A DNA stretch of 64,000 bases, from contig NZ_JAPFCC010000001.1 of NCBI RefSeq assembly GCF_025562715.2, positions 5,790,001 through 5,854,000 on the forward strand, read 5' to 3'. Source of the stretch: Endozoicomonas gorgoniicola. Lineage in GTDB: Bacteria > Pseudomonadota > Gammaproteobacteria > Pseudomonadales > Endozoicomonadaceae. Positions 1 through 9,459 of this stretch are shown here, one piece after another (positions within the stretch are counted from its first letter, which is position 1; every line of letters begins with the position of its first letter). Below the pieces are notes generated by a model that was not told the origin of the DNA, did no database searches, and saw nothing but the letters and a program-made list of their open reading frames with translations. A program made the translations under genes and the position numbers.

Positions 1-439
1 ATCGCTACATTAGATGAACGAAAAACCAAGCTTCGCCTTGCTGTCCCTCTACCAGGCAAGAAGGCAAAAGCGGTTAAACAGGGAATAATTGACGTACTCA
101 AGCCTCTGAAAAGGTTTGTAAAGACAATAACATACGACAATGGAAAGGAGTTTGTTCAGCATGAATCAATTGCCAAAGCTTTAAAATGTGACAGCTACTT
201 TGCTGCCCCCTACCATTCTTGGGAAAGAGGCCAGAATGAGAATGCTAATGGTTTGCTAAGGCAGTATTTCCCCAAGTCGATGGAGCTTAATGGCGTGACA
301 GAAAAAGATGTCATCATTGCAGTGGATAAGCTGAACAACAGGCCAAGAAAGTGCCTGGGCTACAAGACTCCTTATGAGGCATTTAAAGAGTCAACTGGAA
401 TAGATGCAAGAAAAGTCATGGGTTATGCACTTATGACTT
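1..439 (+). mobile_element. IS30-family insertion sequence, copy 1 (right part only)
   Basis: This is the 3' part of an IS30 element whose left part lies outside the window. Its end carries the terminal repeat GGTTATGCACTTATGA (421-436), the same as the 3' terminal repeat of the complete copy at 60661-61763. It interrupts the tnsD gene, and GAATTC (440-445) directly abuts the end. The encoded protein part is identical to the second copy, so the transposition looks recent. Confidence 0.9.
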
Positions 440-441
440 GA
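1..441 (+). CDS. IS30-family transposase, C-terminal part (cut by window edge)
   Basis: The reading frame is open from base 1 and encodes the C-terminal 146 residues of a DDE transposase (rve integrase core) of the IS30 family. Visible are the catalytic Asp in TYDNGKEF, the late core motif with Glu in WERGQNENANGLLRQYFPK, and the NNRPRKCLGYKTPYEAF tail typical of IS30. The residues match the C-terminus of the complete copy near the right edge exactly. The stop codon TGA uses one base of the element and two bases of the flanking GAATTC. Confidence 0.93.
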   Translation: MATLDERKTKLRLAVPLPGKKAKAVKQGIIDVLKPLKRFVKTITYDNGKEFVQHESIAKALKCDSYFAAPYHSWERGQNENANGLLRQYFPKSMELNGVTEKDVIIAVDKLNNRPRKCLGYKTPYEAFKESTGIDARKVMGYALMT

Positions 442-1333
442 ATTCAGGAGTTTTAAAACCTGCTGCTCTTGCTCTGGAGTTATCTTTTTGGGCTTGGCTC
501 TGTGCTGTATGCCGTGGAGTTTGGCTAACTTCCGAACGGTGTAGTAGGAGATACCAGACTCTCTGGCGGCTTTAGTGAGAGAAACACCATCCCTTAAGAG
601 TTTGATTACCGGCTCATGGTTGTTGTCAGCCGTTTGTTGCTTTTGAGGTTTGGCATCAACAGAGTGCAGCCTGGCTACTCTGTGATCGCAATGGTTCAAA
701 AAGCCACTGAGCAGAATATGTTTGACTGGGTGAGTTCGATGACTTGGCCTAAGAGCATCCCGAACGAAGTTGTGCTCTGTTCCTGAAGCCCTTACATTGG
801 CGAAGTCTGTCTGATTGAGTAAATCGGACCAAAAACTTCTGATATTTGAGAGTAACTCTTGACGACGAATATAGCCTGCTGTGGATATATAGCCTGTACT
901 CTCAAGCTGCTGTTTATAGTGCTTGACTCTCTCGGTGGCAGACTGATTAGCCCCTGTAAAATTTTGGCAGAGTTGTGCTGACAGCTGTGCAAAAAGTACT
1001 TCTTTGTCAGAGGCCTCATGAGTTTCTGCATAGTTTACATTTGGAATAGCCAAAATCTTTGGGCGTATTTCCGTTCGGATTAATTTGCACTTATGGATAT
1101 GGCAGGCTGAGACTCCAGGCAGGGCATGTATTTGATGCCAGTAAGCAACTCCGTGGGTTTCAATATCGTGCTCAGCGCACAAAGGGCAAAAAGAGTGATA
1201 GCCTGGTATGCTCAGGCGACTGTTCACAGAACCGGTTTCGATTTCCAGCACTTTGGGCTTATCACCGGAAATTGCCTTCCATAATGATCTGGCATATTTC
1301 TCAGGCATGTAATGGGCAAAATATGGGTAAGCT
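440..1333 (-). pseudogene. tnsD: tnsD/tniQ target-selector, C-terminal fragment
   Basis: This is the distal part of a TnsD/TniQ-family protein, the subunit that directs a Tn7-like transposon to its attachment site. The TniQ zinc-binding pattern is visible: CPLCAEHD followed about 20 residues later by HALPGVSACHIHKCKL. Near the end is a helix-turn-helix-like stretch (LRDGVSLTKAARESGISYYTV). The IS66 element cuts it from its N-terminus (3069-3294), and joining across the 8-bp duplication restores one frame (EHTAY then PYFAHYMPEKYARS). The C-terminus is lost to IS30 copy 1, whose bases add about 16 foreign residues. It is a dead gene. Confidence 0.85.
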
Positions 1334-3068
1334 GTAACTGCTCAAAATCCGTAGGCAAGTCAAGATACACACGTCAATGCTTCCGGCATCCAAACCAGGC
1401 ATAATTCCAGCCCATGAACCCATCAAAAACCTCAGCGCTTGAAACCGAAGTCAGTGACCTAAAAAAACTTGTCAGCAATCTGCTCGACAAGGTTGAAAAG
1501 CTGACGGCTGAAAATACTGCCCTGCGCGAGGAAGTCCGGCACCTGAGAAAACTCAAGGGGCAACCAAAAATTCGTCCGAATAAGAAGACACCGGAAGACG
1601 GTAAAGATAAGAAAGACAGCAAACCAGCATCATCCTCTGGCAACACAACACCACCAAAGAGCAAACGACAGCGTTCGCAGAAACCCGGTCAAACCGCCAA
1701 ACCCAAACCAACTTCTGTGCAGGAAAAAATATGCCAGGCAGAAGGTGTGCAGGACAACTGGAGAAGCAAGGGTTATCAGGACTTTACGCATATTGACCTG
1801 GAGCTGAAATTTACAACAACACGCTACCGTCGCGAAGTCTGGCTTACCCCTGAAGGCCAGACTGTCATTGCACCGTTACCCGCGCATGTAAAAGGCCGAT
1901 TCGGAGACAACCTTACTGCCCTGGTACTGGATCTTTACCACTCTTGCAGTGTCACCCAGCCCTTGCTGCTCGATTGGCTGCATAGCCATGGTTGTCCAAT
2001 CTCTGAGGGAAAGCTCAACGACTTGCTGATACACGGCCATGAACAGTTCCACCAGGAGCGAGAAGACATTCTCGAAACAGGTATTGCCTGCTCCCGCATG
2101 CTGCTTGTAGACGACACTGGAGCCCGGCATGATGGCAAAAACGGTTATTGTACTGTTATCGGTAATGATGCCTTCACCGTGTTTGCCTCAACTCCCAGCA
2201 AAAGCCGCGTTAACTTCCTGACTCTGCTTCAGGGGAAGTGCCGGTCTCACGTACTGAATTCGGTTGCAATCAGCTACATGAAACAGGTAAAGATGGCTGA
2301 CAAATGGGTTGACGCCCTGGCTGCTTATGGTGAAACCCACTTCCTGAATAAAGCCGCCTGGGATGCTTTTCTGGATGACCACAAGATGTCTAGCAAAGAG
2401 CAACGGCGTAAGGCGACAGAAGCCGTACTCAAAGCTGGCCTGTTGGATAACGGTTTCCCGGAAGCCATGATCATCCACAGTGATGGAGCCCGCCAGTTCG
2501 ACACTGCGTTTGACCACTCACTGTGTTGGTTCCATGCCAGCCGACCCCTGGCAAAACTGATTCCTGCCAACAAGCAGGAACGAGCTGCCAGCGACTGGAT
2601 TGAAAAGCAATACTGGCACTTATACGACGACATTGAAGCGTATTGCCTGGCCCCGACAGAGACCCGAAAGGCTCAGATTACGCAGGACTTTAATCACTGG
2701 GTAACGACACAGGTTGACTACCCTGACCTGCAATACGAGCTGGGCAAATTGCATAGGGCACGGGAAGAGTTGCTTCTGGTGCTAGAGTATCCATGGTTGC
2801 CTCTGCACAACAACCTGAGTGAACGACAGATCAGGGAGTATGTAAAGCGCCGAAAAATCAGTGGCGGCACCCGGAGTACTCTCGGTCAACGTTGCCGGGA
2901 TGTATTTGCAAGTCTTAAAAAGACGTGCAAGCTGCATGGCGTGTCATTCTCCAGATATCTAACGGATCGAATTTCTGGGGGTGAGATTATTCCCCGATTA
3001 TCAGACCTGATACGAGAAAAATCTGCTCAGCTCATGAACAGTTCTGCCTACAGTTTCTGAGCAGTTAC
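1334..3068 (+). mobile_element. IS66-family insertion sequence in tnsD
   Basis: The element is 1735 bp and holds one long gene. Its tips are GTAACTGCTCA (1334-1344) and the inverted TGAGCAGTTAC (3058-3068). The bases outside it, GGTAAGCT, occur at both 1326-1333 and 3069-3076, an 8-bp target duplication as expected for IS66. Removing the element plus one duplication restores the tnsD frame. No tnpA/tnpB accessory genes are present, so this is the single-gene (ISBst12-like) type. Confidence 0.93.
1414..3060 (+). CDS. IS66-family transposase (TnpC type)
   Basis: This 548-residue protein is the DDE transposase of the IS66 element. Order of parts: an N-terminal leucine-zipper-like coiled coil (residues about 8-45, heptads in VSDLKKLVSNLLDKVEKLTAENTA region), a basic linker, then the catalytic core with the first Asp in RMLLVDDTGARHDGKNGY and the later HSDGARQFDTAFDHSLCWFHASR block, and a terminal domain with the family signature PLHNNLSERQIREYVKRRKIS. 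Length fits the family (about 500-550). It appears intact; the stop codon overlaps the right terminal repeat. Confidence 0.93.
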   Translation: MNPSKTSALETEVSDLKKLVSNLLDKVEKLTAENTALREEVRHLRKLKGQPKIRPNKKTPEDGKDKKDSKPASSSGNTTPPKSKRQRSQKPGQTAKPKPTSVQEKICQAEGVQDNWRSKGYQDFTHIDLELKFTTTRYRREVWLTPEGQTVIAPLPAHVKGRFGDNLTALVLDLYHSCSVTQPLLLDWLHSHGCPISEGKLNDLLIHGHEQFHQEREDILETGIACSRMLLVDDTGARHDGKNGYCTVIGNDAFTVFASTPSKSRVNFLTLLQGKCRSHVLNSVAISYMKQVKMADKWVDALAAYGETHFLNKAAWDAFLDDHKMSSKEQRRKATEAVLKAGLLDNGFPEAMIIHSDGARQFDTAFDHSLCWFHASRPLAKLIPANKQERAASDWIEKQYWHLYDDIEAYCLAPTETRKAQITQDFNHWVTTQVDYPDLQYELGKLHRAREELLLVLEYPWLPLHNNLSERQIREYVKRRKISGGTRSTLGQRCRDVFASLKKTCKLHGVSFSRYLTDRISGGEIIPRLSDLIREKSAQLMNSSAYSF

Positions 3069-3294
3069 GGTAAGCTGTATGCTCCGTGATTATTTTATCG
3101 AGATCCATACGCAGGAGCTGTGAGAGCTTCTTTAAGCGGTATGTAGCCACACCGCAGGTTTGGGTGTAGCTGCAGTCCAGAACGGACTGATAGAAGCTAT
3201 CAGCCCGCTTGTGGATGGCAAGCAGTTGGGTTCTTGCCATGAAGCTGGGGATTGTTTCGTTTGGTAATAAGCGCATTTCAGGTGAGTAACTCAT
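3069..3294 (-). pseudogene. tnsD: tnsD/tniQ N-terminal fragment
   Basis: This is the first part of the tnsD gene that continues at 1333 after the IS66 element. It encodes MSYSPEMRLLPNETIPSFMA and the helical N-terminal part of a TniQ domain, up to EHTAY at the IS junction. Two starts are possible: ATG at 3294, overlapping tnsC by 17 bases, or ATG at 3276 just after the tnsC stop (TGAAATG). Both indicate translational coupling with tnsC, as in Tn7-like operons. Confidence 0.8.
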
Positions 3295-3997
3295 CAAATG
3301 ACTTGCAGAAAAAATTATTTTGTTTCAAACGGTTGTAGCAATCTTTCGGAGATTCTTTTTTTCGCTTGTTTTGTTGATACCTGTTTGGAGATATTGTTAC
3401 TTTAGGTTCGTTATTTTCAGTGCCATTATCTTTTTTGGGTGTGCTTTTTTTGGTATTAGATTCTGGTTGCTCTCTCATCCTCTTCACTCTCTCGGCAAGA
3501 GGCATTAGCTCGTTGTATGCTTGATAATCTTGATCCTCTAAAGCTTGGAGTGCCGGGTGTAATAGCTTGAACTCCTTATTGTAAACTCTGTAAAGAAGGT
3601 CTGCATTGATAGTTTCCAGCCCTTGTTCAATTGCATACACATTAGCATGTTTTAGTAGTGTTGTAGTGCAAACGGTAATGCCCTGAGTACAAAAGTAAAT
3701 TGCTTCTATAACATTTTTCGCAATAGCTTCATCAAATTCATCATCGGTTTTACCTTTTGATCTGAATATTTTGATGGGGTTTTGAACCCATTGCACTTCC
3801 CATAATTTCTCTACAAGCTTTAACCATGAAGGGTCGTCTATCTCTGGTTGCATCAGGTCGACAACTCCATCTTTTGACATTCTTCTTGCAACACTAAAGT
3901 TTCCATCATAAAGATCAAAACAATCATAAGTAGGCTCTTCCTCAATTTGAGTGGGTGATTTATTATATTCTGAAGCACTCAATGCAAGGATGCACCG
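3278..3997 (-). pseudogene. tnsC: tnsC transposition ATPase, C-terminal fragment
   Basis: This is the C-terminal half of a TnsC AAA+ regulator, which links target selection (TnsD) to the transposase in Tn7-like elements. The sensor/arginine region GNFSVARRMSKDG corresponds to the DFRTARR motif of TnsC. It is followed by the conserved stretch LWEVQWVQNPIKIF and CTQGITVCTTTLLKHA, then a basic, low-complexity tail. The first half is separated from it by the ISL3 element. It is AT-richer than the core genes, as expected for acquired DNA. Confidence 0.82.
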
Positions 3998-5233
3998 ATG
4001 CGTGATAAGCAACTCTATTCTCAAATACTGGGTATTGAGTCTCCTTGGTTCGTTTCTGAAGTTGAATTGTCATTACAGGATCAACAGGTTCGGGTATTCA
4101 TTGAACACAATGGTAAAAAGGCCTGCAAATGCAGTGTTTGCGATAAGCCCTGCTCTGGCTACGACCACATCACTCAGAAGTGGCGTCATCTGGATACCTG
4201 TCAGTTTCAGACTATTCTAGTTGCCAGGGTTCCACGGACCCAGTGCCCTGAGCATAAGGTGTTAGCCATCAATGTGCCCTGGGCTGAATCTGACTCTCGA
4301 TATACAGCTCTGTTTGAAGCCCTTGTTATTGACTGGCTAAAGGAGGCAACTACGAAGGCAGTTGCACGACAAATGAAGCTTGGTTGGAATGCCATAGACG
4401 GTATTCAGCAGCGTGCAGTGAAGAGAGGACTGGCTCGTCGTGATGCTAAGCCACCAAAACGAATCGCTGTTGATGAAACCTCATTTCAAAAGCATCATGA
4501 ATACGTCACAGTGGTCACTGACCACGACCAAGGCGTTGTTATTCACGTTTCTGATGACCGTAAAAGTGACAGTCTCAACGAGTACTTTGACACACTGCCC
4601 TATGACCATAAAGAGGGGATCGAATGCGTGACGATGGACATGTCCAAGGCTTACATCAAGTCAGTCAGTGAGAATGTTCCAGACGCAGATCAGAAGATTG
4701 CATTTGATAAGTTTCACGTTGCTCAGTCTCTGGGTAAAGCTGTCAACAAGGTTCGGATAGAAGAGAACAAAGCCCTTGTAAACCAAGGTGTAGAGCTGCT
4801 TAAGGGGACTCGCTACGACTGGCTGACTAACCCTGAAAACATGTCTGAAGAGCAGTGGGATAACTTCGAACCACTGAGAAACTCGACACTTAAAACAGCT
4901 CGCGCCTGGGCCATCCGGCAAATGGCAATGAGCTTATGGAATTACAAGTCCAGAGCTTGGGCAATCAAGGCCTGGAAGAGGTGGCTATGCTGGGCGCAGA
5001 GATGTCGGCTTGAGCCCATAAAAGAAGTTGCCAGAACGGTCAAAGAGCACTTGTGGGGTATCATCAACGCTATTGTCCTTGAGGCTAATAACGGTCGAGC
5101 AGAGGGAGTGAACAGCAAGATTCAGAGTTTGAAGAATCGGGCTTGTGGCTTTCGAAACCGTGAAAGATATAAGACAGCGATCTACTTTCATCTTGGAGGC
5201 TTGGACTTGTACCCCACTGGCGTACATCGTTGA
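3998..5233 (+). CDS. ISL3-family transposase
   Basis: This 411-residue protein has the features of ISL3 (DDE_Tnp_ISL3) transposases: an N-terminal zinc-finger-like part (CKCSVCDKPCSGYDH, then CPEH), a helix-turn-helix stretch (KEATTKAVARQMKLGWNAI), the catalytic Asp in KRIAVDETSFQKHHEYVTVV, a second in VTMDMSKAYIKSV followed by FDKFHVAQ, and the late Glu in ANNGRAEGVNSKIQSLKNRACGFRN (family motif N-x-E-G-x-N). Length is normal for the family. It looks intact, though its promoter side may be missing. Confidence 0.93.
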   Translation: MRDKQLYSQILGIESPWFVSEVELSLQDQQVRVFIEHNGKKACKCSVCDKPCSGYDHITQKWRHLDTCQFQTILVARVPRTQCPEHKVLAINVPWAESDSRYTALFEALVIDWLKEATTKAVARQMKLGWNAIDGIQQRAVKRGLARRDAKPPKRIAVDETSFQKHHEYVTVVTDHDQGVVIHVSDDRKSDSLNEYFDTLPYDHKEGIECVTMDMSKAYIKSVSENVPDADQKIAFDKFHVAQSLGKAVNKVRIEENKALVNQGVELLKGTRYDWLTNPENMSEEQWDNFEPLRNSTLKTARAWAIRQMAMSLWNYKSRAWAIKAWKRWLCWAQRCRLEPIKEVARTVKEHLWGIINAIVLEANNGRAEGVNSKIQSLKNRACGFRNRERYKTAIYFHLGGLDLYPTGVHR

Positions 5234-5262
5234 AAACTACCCACTTAAAACAGGGAAGAACC
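3998..5262 (+). mobile_element. ISL3-family insertion sequence in tnsC (left end unclear)
   Basis: An ISL3 transposase gene sits within tnsC. The right end appears to be about 5262, where a GC-rich tip (read inward GGGTTCTTCCCTG) meets the tnsC frame. No matching inverted tip is visible on the left: the tnsC reading frame seems to run almost up to the transposase start codon at 3998, and no 8-bp target duplication was found. The left end may be deleted. Confidence 0.75.
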
Positions 5263-5586
5263 CATAAGTACCTATAAATACAATTGAAACAAATGCTTCA
5301 CTGGCAATACTCTCGAAAAATTGCATGGCAGATTTAGCGCCACCTGCCTTCGCTACTGATAAGTTTTGCAATTCATCAATTACAATCAATCCTATATGAT
5401 GATCCATACATACTTTTTTCATATTATTTTCGAGATCATGAATTTTAAGATTGTGGTGGTTGTTTTCTTTTTCATAACTGGTACTTTGGGTTGAATTGTC
5501 TACAGCTTTAAAAAAGTTTAACAATAGTGCTCTTTTTGATGCATCCCCAGGACAGTTGAATTTAACATAAACTAATTGCTTGAAAT
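5263..5586 (-). pseudogene. tnsC: tnsC transposition ATPase, middle fragment
   Basis: This is the central part of TnsC. It contains KFNCPGDASKRALLLNFFKAVD, then the Walker B region HIGLIVIDELQNLSVAKAGG, and ends in FVSIVFIGT at the ISL3 junction. The reading frame is open up to about 5586, where it meets the end of the autotransporter-like gene. The N-terminal part with the Walker A motif is missing, so a deletion has fused tnsC to the neighbouring gene. No tnsA or tnsB is present in the window. Confidence 0.8.
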
Positions 5587-7263
5587 TTAAACGTACAAGG
5601 TCGCATTATCAAAAGTGACATTGGCCGGATTATTTGCCTGTATCACACCTTCTGAAGCGCGGAGTGATTCACCAAAACGAATACCATAGGCAGTCACAGT
5701 CAGGTTGTTGTCGTCTGCACGAACCTGATACGCCCCAGAGCCAGCTCCGCCAATGGCTACCGCATCAATCAGACCACTGTTGTGCAGGTTCGTATCTCCC
5801 TTCAGGACGATGCCATAGGCTTCTGCTTTGTCATCGGTACCATTTGCACTACCTGCTTCTGCCCTGACATTGATATGGCCTGAATTCGTGAACTGCCCAC
5901 TGACTCCATTGCCATTATTAACCCCCGCCGGAGTGATGTAGCCCACACCAAAAGCTCTTGCGGACGCATCAAGCTGACTTGAGCTTGAACTACCCTGTAC
6001 CGTGCCACCTATCGCTTCAACATAAAGCGAACCACTGTTGCTTCCCATGCCTTTTTTGGATCCAATGGCCAGTGCATAAGCTTCAACGGATTTATCAGCA
6101 CTTGTTCGTGCACTGCCTCCCTGTGCTTTCACATAAATCTGTCCTTTATTCTCCCCCGTCAGGCCATTGTCAATCCCTGTAATATCTGCATAGGCATAAG
6201 CAATGGCATCTGCATTGGCGATGGCTGTTCCACCATATCCTTCAGCTCTGATTGTGCCAATATTGTCACCTTCAAGATCCAGATAAATGCCAATCCCCTC
6301 AGCCCGGGCACGGACAGTATTTGTACCACTACCTGTTGCAGATCCAGCTCGGGTATAGCTGGTCAAAGTGCCATAGTTATTACCATCGACGTCACCATCC
6401 ACGGCCTTTGCAGCGGCATCGGCATCGGCAAAGCCACTGTCTGCGCTAGCACTTCCTCCCTTGGCAATAGCAGAGATAATACTGTAATTACTACCTTCTA
6501 CATCGGAATCCAAGCCATCAACAACGGCTTCAGCACCTGCTGAACCACTGCCGGTGGCTATCGCACTGCCAGCAATACCCGTCACATCGATGGGTGCACG
6601 GTTATCACCTGAGATATCACCGGTAAGGCCTTCAGCAGACACGTTGGCTGCTGCATCGGTACCCGTACCAGAGCTATCAGCTCTTCCGGCCTGTGCATGA
6701 AGATTAACGCCTCCCAGATGAGGACCATTAATATCACCATCAATACCAAAAGCGGACGTATTGGAATTGGCAGAGTTGCCTGTAGCATTTCCCCCCAGGG
6801 CTGAAATATCTATCTTGCCGGATTGACCTGTCAAAGCTGTACTTCCCGCCCGTATCCCAGTGACATTGATCCCTTGATTGTTGGATTCAGCAACGTTATT
6901 CCGGGTAAGGTGCAGGTTAATACCCACTGTCGAATCCACTTTACCCGCCATACCGGAGGTAAACCTTATGCCATTGATGAATGCTACCGATGATGTATCA
7001 GCAATCGTTATCATAGCCTTGTCTTCTTTGCTGCCAGCATTCACCTGCCCAGCTAATGTAATGTCAGTACCACTATTGATTAGCTGGAAAAGACCGGGGG
7101 TACTCTCACTGCTGCCATCGAACCCTGCGTACGCACCTTCGGCCGCTTCAACCTGTCGTTTATCAATGTTTAAAGTGTTTGCTTGAACTGGAAGGGTAAG
7201 AGTGACACCTGAAAGGGCCAGGGATATACACGACGAAATTAACTTATGCCGGGAGGGAAGCAT
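5587..7263 (-). CDS. autotransporter-like passenger protein, C-terminally truncated
   Basis: The protein (558 residues from ATG 7263; a GTG at 7296 would add 11) begins with a signal peptide (LISSCISLALSGVTLTLPVQA) and consists of Gly/Ala/Ser/Asp-rich repeats of beta-helix style, with recurring phrases such as GDVDGNNYGT, GLTGENKGQIYVKAQGGSA and NSGHINVRAEAGSA spaced by about 45-60 residues. This resembles an autotransporter or adhesin passenger that should be followed by a beta-barrel. The barrel is absent: the frame stops at NATLYV, where the tnsC remnant starts. Truncation by deletion is the likely reason, so surface display is doubtful and it may be a pseudogene. Confidence 0.7.
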   Translation of the reverse strand: MLPSRHKLISSCISLALSGVTLTLPVQANTLNIDKRQVEAAEGAYAGFDGSSESTPGLFQLINSGTDITLAGQVNAGSKEDKAMITIADTSSVAFINGIRFTSGMAGKVDSTVGINLHLTRNNVAESNNQGINVTGIRAGSTALTGQSGKIDISALGGNATGNSANSNTSAFGIDGDINGPHLGGVNLHAQAGRADSSGTGTDAAANVSAEGLTGDISGDNRAPIDVTGIAGSAIATGSGSAGAEAVVDGLDSDVEGSNYSIISAIAKGGSASADSGFADADAAAKAVDGDVDGNNYGTLTSYTRAGSATGSGTNTVRARAEGIGIYLDLEGDNIGTIRAEGYGGTAIANADAIAYAYADITGIDNGLTGENKGQIYVKAQGGSARTSADKSVEAYALAIGSKKGMGSNSGSLYVEAIGGTVQGSSSSSQLDASARAFGVGYITPAGVNNGNGVSGQFTNSGHINVRAEAGSANGTDDKAEAYGIVLKGDTNLHNSGLIDAVAIGGAGSGAYQVRADDNNLTVTAYGIRFGESLRASEGVIQANNPANVTFDNATLYV

Positions 7264-7361
7264 GATTATACGACTCTTATAATTGTTTTTTGTCACTAAA
7301 TATCATACTGATAAAAGAATAAAATACCAATCACCGGATTCTTCGAGTGAAAATGGTCGTT

Positions 7362-7377
7362 TCGTGAGCGCTCACGA
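7362..7377. promoter_or_regulatory. 16-bp perfect palindrome upstream of the autotransporter-like gene
   Basis: TCGTGAGCGCTCACGA is a perfect palindrome about 100 bases before the start of the minus-strand passenger gene. It could be an operator for a dimeric regulator. No family can be assigned. Confidence 0.3.
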
Positions 7378-7550
7378 GCCTCACCACCCCGCTCTTCCCA
7401 TAATACCGGCCTGGCATCGTGGCTCAATTCTACTTTGTATTCATCTTGAAGCTGTATGGTTTGGGGAGAGCTGGAGAGAAACCAGCTCTTAGCCGATTAG
7501 CCGCATTTTTTTGGATTAAGTTTAACAGCCTGTCTGTTCAGACATAAAGA

Positions 7551-9280
7551 TTAGCCCGGATATTTCATAAAAAGAGGCAAGTTCCGCCCAATCACTTGAT
7601 ATAATTGGGTCGACCAAAAAAATGCTTCGGAAGAAGCAAACCGGAACTTGCCATGAACAAATTTACACAAGAACAGCTTCGTTTTCACCCCTCCAACGGA
7701 AAAACTATCCGGGCAGACTTCAATGGCGGAGAATTATCCTCTGATTTTGGCGCCCTGATGCTACGTGAAACAATGCTTCACAGCGGTATCATATCCAGGC
7801 TGACTGACGGCATTGACGATAAACGTCATCAATCCTACATCGACCACACCCTGCAAGAACTCATTGCCCAAAGAGTTTTGCAAATGGCCTGTGGTTATGA
7901 AGATGCAAACGACAGCAACCATCTGCGTAAAGACCCAATCTTTAAGCTTGCCAATGGAAGAAACCCACTGGACGATGATAACCATCTGGCTTCCGCTCCA
8001 ACGTATACAAGGCTTGGTCAGTCCATGACCAAACGGGATATTTATAATATGACCAAAGCACTGGCTGATCACTTCATCAGCAGTTATGAATACCCGCCAT
8101 TAGCCATCATTATCGACCTGGATCATACGCCTGCTATCACCCATGGCGGCCAGCAGATGAACCTGTTCAACGCCAAATATCAAGACTACTGTTACTTGCC
8201 CTTAATGATCTTTGAGGGGCTCAGCGGCAAGCTGATCACTTCGATCCTGCGTCCTGGAAAAACACCCACAGGCCGAGAGAATGCAGCTATTCTCCAGCGC
8301 CTCATTAAGCTGATCCGTACAAGATGGCCGAAAACCCATTTACTGGTTCGTGGGGATAGCCACTTTGCCCAACCAGAGTTAATGCAGGTTGTTCAGGATG
8401 ACCCTCACTCCGACTACGTGCTGGGAAAAGGCGCAGGACACAAGACGGCCTTGCGACCTAAAGCCAAAGAGTTGCTGGATGAAGCGCGGAAAGCTCTCGA
8501 CGTTAAAACCGGGCTGGCAAAACTGAACAACATGCCAGAGCCTGAGCGACTCAGGCTCTACGGAGAAACGGACTATCAGGCAAAAAGCTGGAAAGGGCTG
8601 GACACCCGGATAATCTATAAGGCAGAGGTCAACCAGAAAGGCGACAATCCCCGCTTTATTGTGACTTCGATGATGGAGGCTTCCCCCGAGGAAATATATG
8701 AAGACCTTTATTGTCCCAGAGGGCAGGATGAGAACTTCATTAAGCATCTGAAAAGTGATTTGTCCGGTGATCGCTTGTCAGATCAAGGCTTTCTGGCAAA
8801 TCACCTGAGAATGTTTTACGCCTGCGCTGCTTATGTTCTTCACTATGAGCTGAGAACCAAGGCACTGAAAGGTACGGAGCTGGAAAAGGCACAGCCATCA
8901 ACCGTGATCACAAAACTTTGTAAGGTCGCGGTTAAAGTGGTTGAGTATAAAGACCGAATCAAACTTCACTTGCCCCGCAGCTGTCCAATAAAAGGGCTTT
9001 TGCAGCATATAACCGAAGTCTTTTATTCAATGCCGCTGCCTCGACCGGGATAGTCAGCTTCATAAACTCAATCAGAATAAAATAGCGACCAACAGAAAGA
9101 GTGTTGGGGAATTCTGTTGTCCTGAAAAAGCAGGTGCTGATCAAAAAACATCCGAATTAATGGTGAGTTCGGGTTGTAATACCTTTTTCATGGACAGTAG
9201 AGCAACAGACCTCCGAAAAAATCAGAATGGGATGTTTTTTCCGGAACTTGTTGCTCATTTATGAAATATTCGGGTTAGGA
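7551..9280 (+). mobile_element. IS1380-family insertion sequence
   Basis: The transposase gene is bracketed by imperfect inverted repeats: TTAGCCCGGATATTTCATAA at 7551-7570 and, inverted, TATGAAATATTCGGGTTAGG at 9260-9279. Before the gene is an imperfect hairpin around 7572-7652 (GGCAAGTTCCG pairing with CGGAACTTGCC). After the gene, 9054-9259 is about 200 bases of non-coding DNA belonging to the element. The target duplication was not resolved. Confidence 0.8.
7653..9053 (+). CDS. IS1380-family transposase
   Basis: This 466-residue DDE transposase has the IS1380 family hallmarks: an N-terminal region FNGGELSSDFGALMLRE, the conserved LQMACGYEDANDSNHLRKDPIFK block, the catalytic Asp in AIIIDLDHTPAITHGGQ, a second in LLVRGDSHFAQPELM, and the late CPRGQDENFIKHLKSDLSGDRLSDQGFLANHLRMFYA motif with Glu. 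ATG 7653 (MNKFTQEQ) is preferred to the in-frame TTG at 7605 because family proteins begin near here and the earlier part overlaps an upstream hairpin. It appears intact. Confidence 0.93.
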   Translation: MNKFTQEQLRFHPSNGKTIRADFNGGELSSDFGALMLRETMLHSGIISRLTDGIDDKRHQSYIDHTLQELIAQRVLQMACGYEDANDSNHLRKDPIFKLANGRNPLDDDNHLASAPTYTRLGQSMTKRDIYNMTKALADHFISSYEYPPLAIIIDLDHTPAITHGGQQMNLFNAKYQDYCYLPLMIFEGLSGKLITSILRPGKTPTGRENAAILQRLIKLIRTRWPKTHLLVRGDSHFAQPELMQVVQDDPHSDYVLGKGAGHKTALRPKAKELLDEARKALDVKTGLAKLNNMPEPERLRLYGETDYQAKSWKGLDTRIIYKAEVNQKGDNPRFIVTSMMEASPEEIYEDLYCPRGQDENFIKHLKSDLSGDRLSDQGFLANHLRMFYACAAYVLHYELRTKALKGTELEKAQPSTVITKLCKVAVKVVEYKDRIKLHLPRSCPIKGLLQHITEVFYSMPLPRPG

Positions 9281-9459
9281 TAAAATACAGGCAGACCACC
9301 CTTTAGTAGAATTTTTTCCCTGGCGCTGTGTACCCTGATCTCTTCGATTTGATGACCCATGGCAAACCCCAGAAATCATTCTATTAGTGACTTTTTCAAA
9401 GTAACGAACAGTTTTTGATCAACCAGAACATAACTTTTTTGATTGCTTTTCGTACACTA
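9281..9459. other. residual intergenic DNA between two insertion sequences
   Basis: This 179-base stretch separates the IS1380 right end from the IS630 left end. It is AT-rich and holds no gene or clear motif. It is probably what remains of the original upstream region of ettA. Confidence 0.5.

Noticed and set aside
5634..7186. Several plus-strand frames antisense to the autotransporter-like gene
   Set aside because: They arise from the repetitive Gly/Ala/Ser coding sequence on the minus strand.
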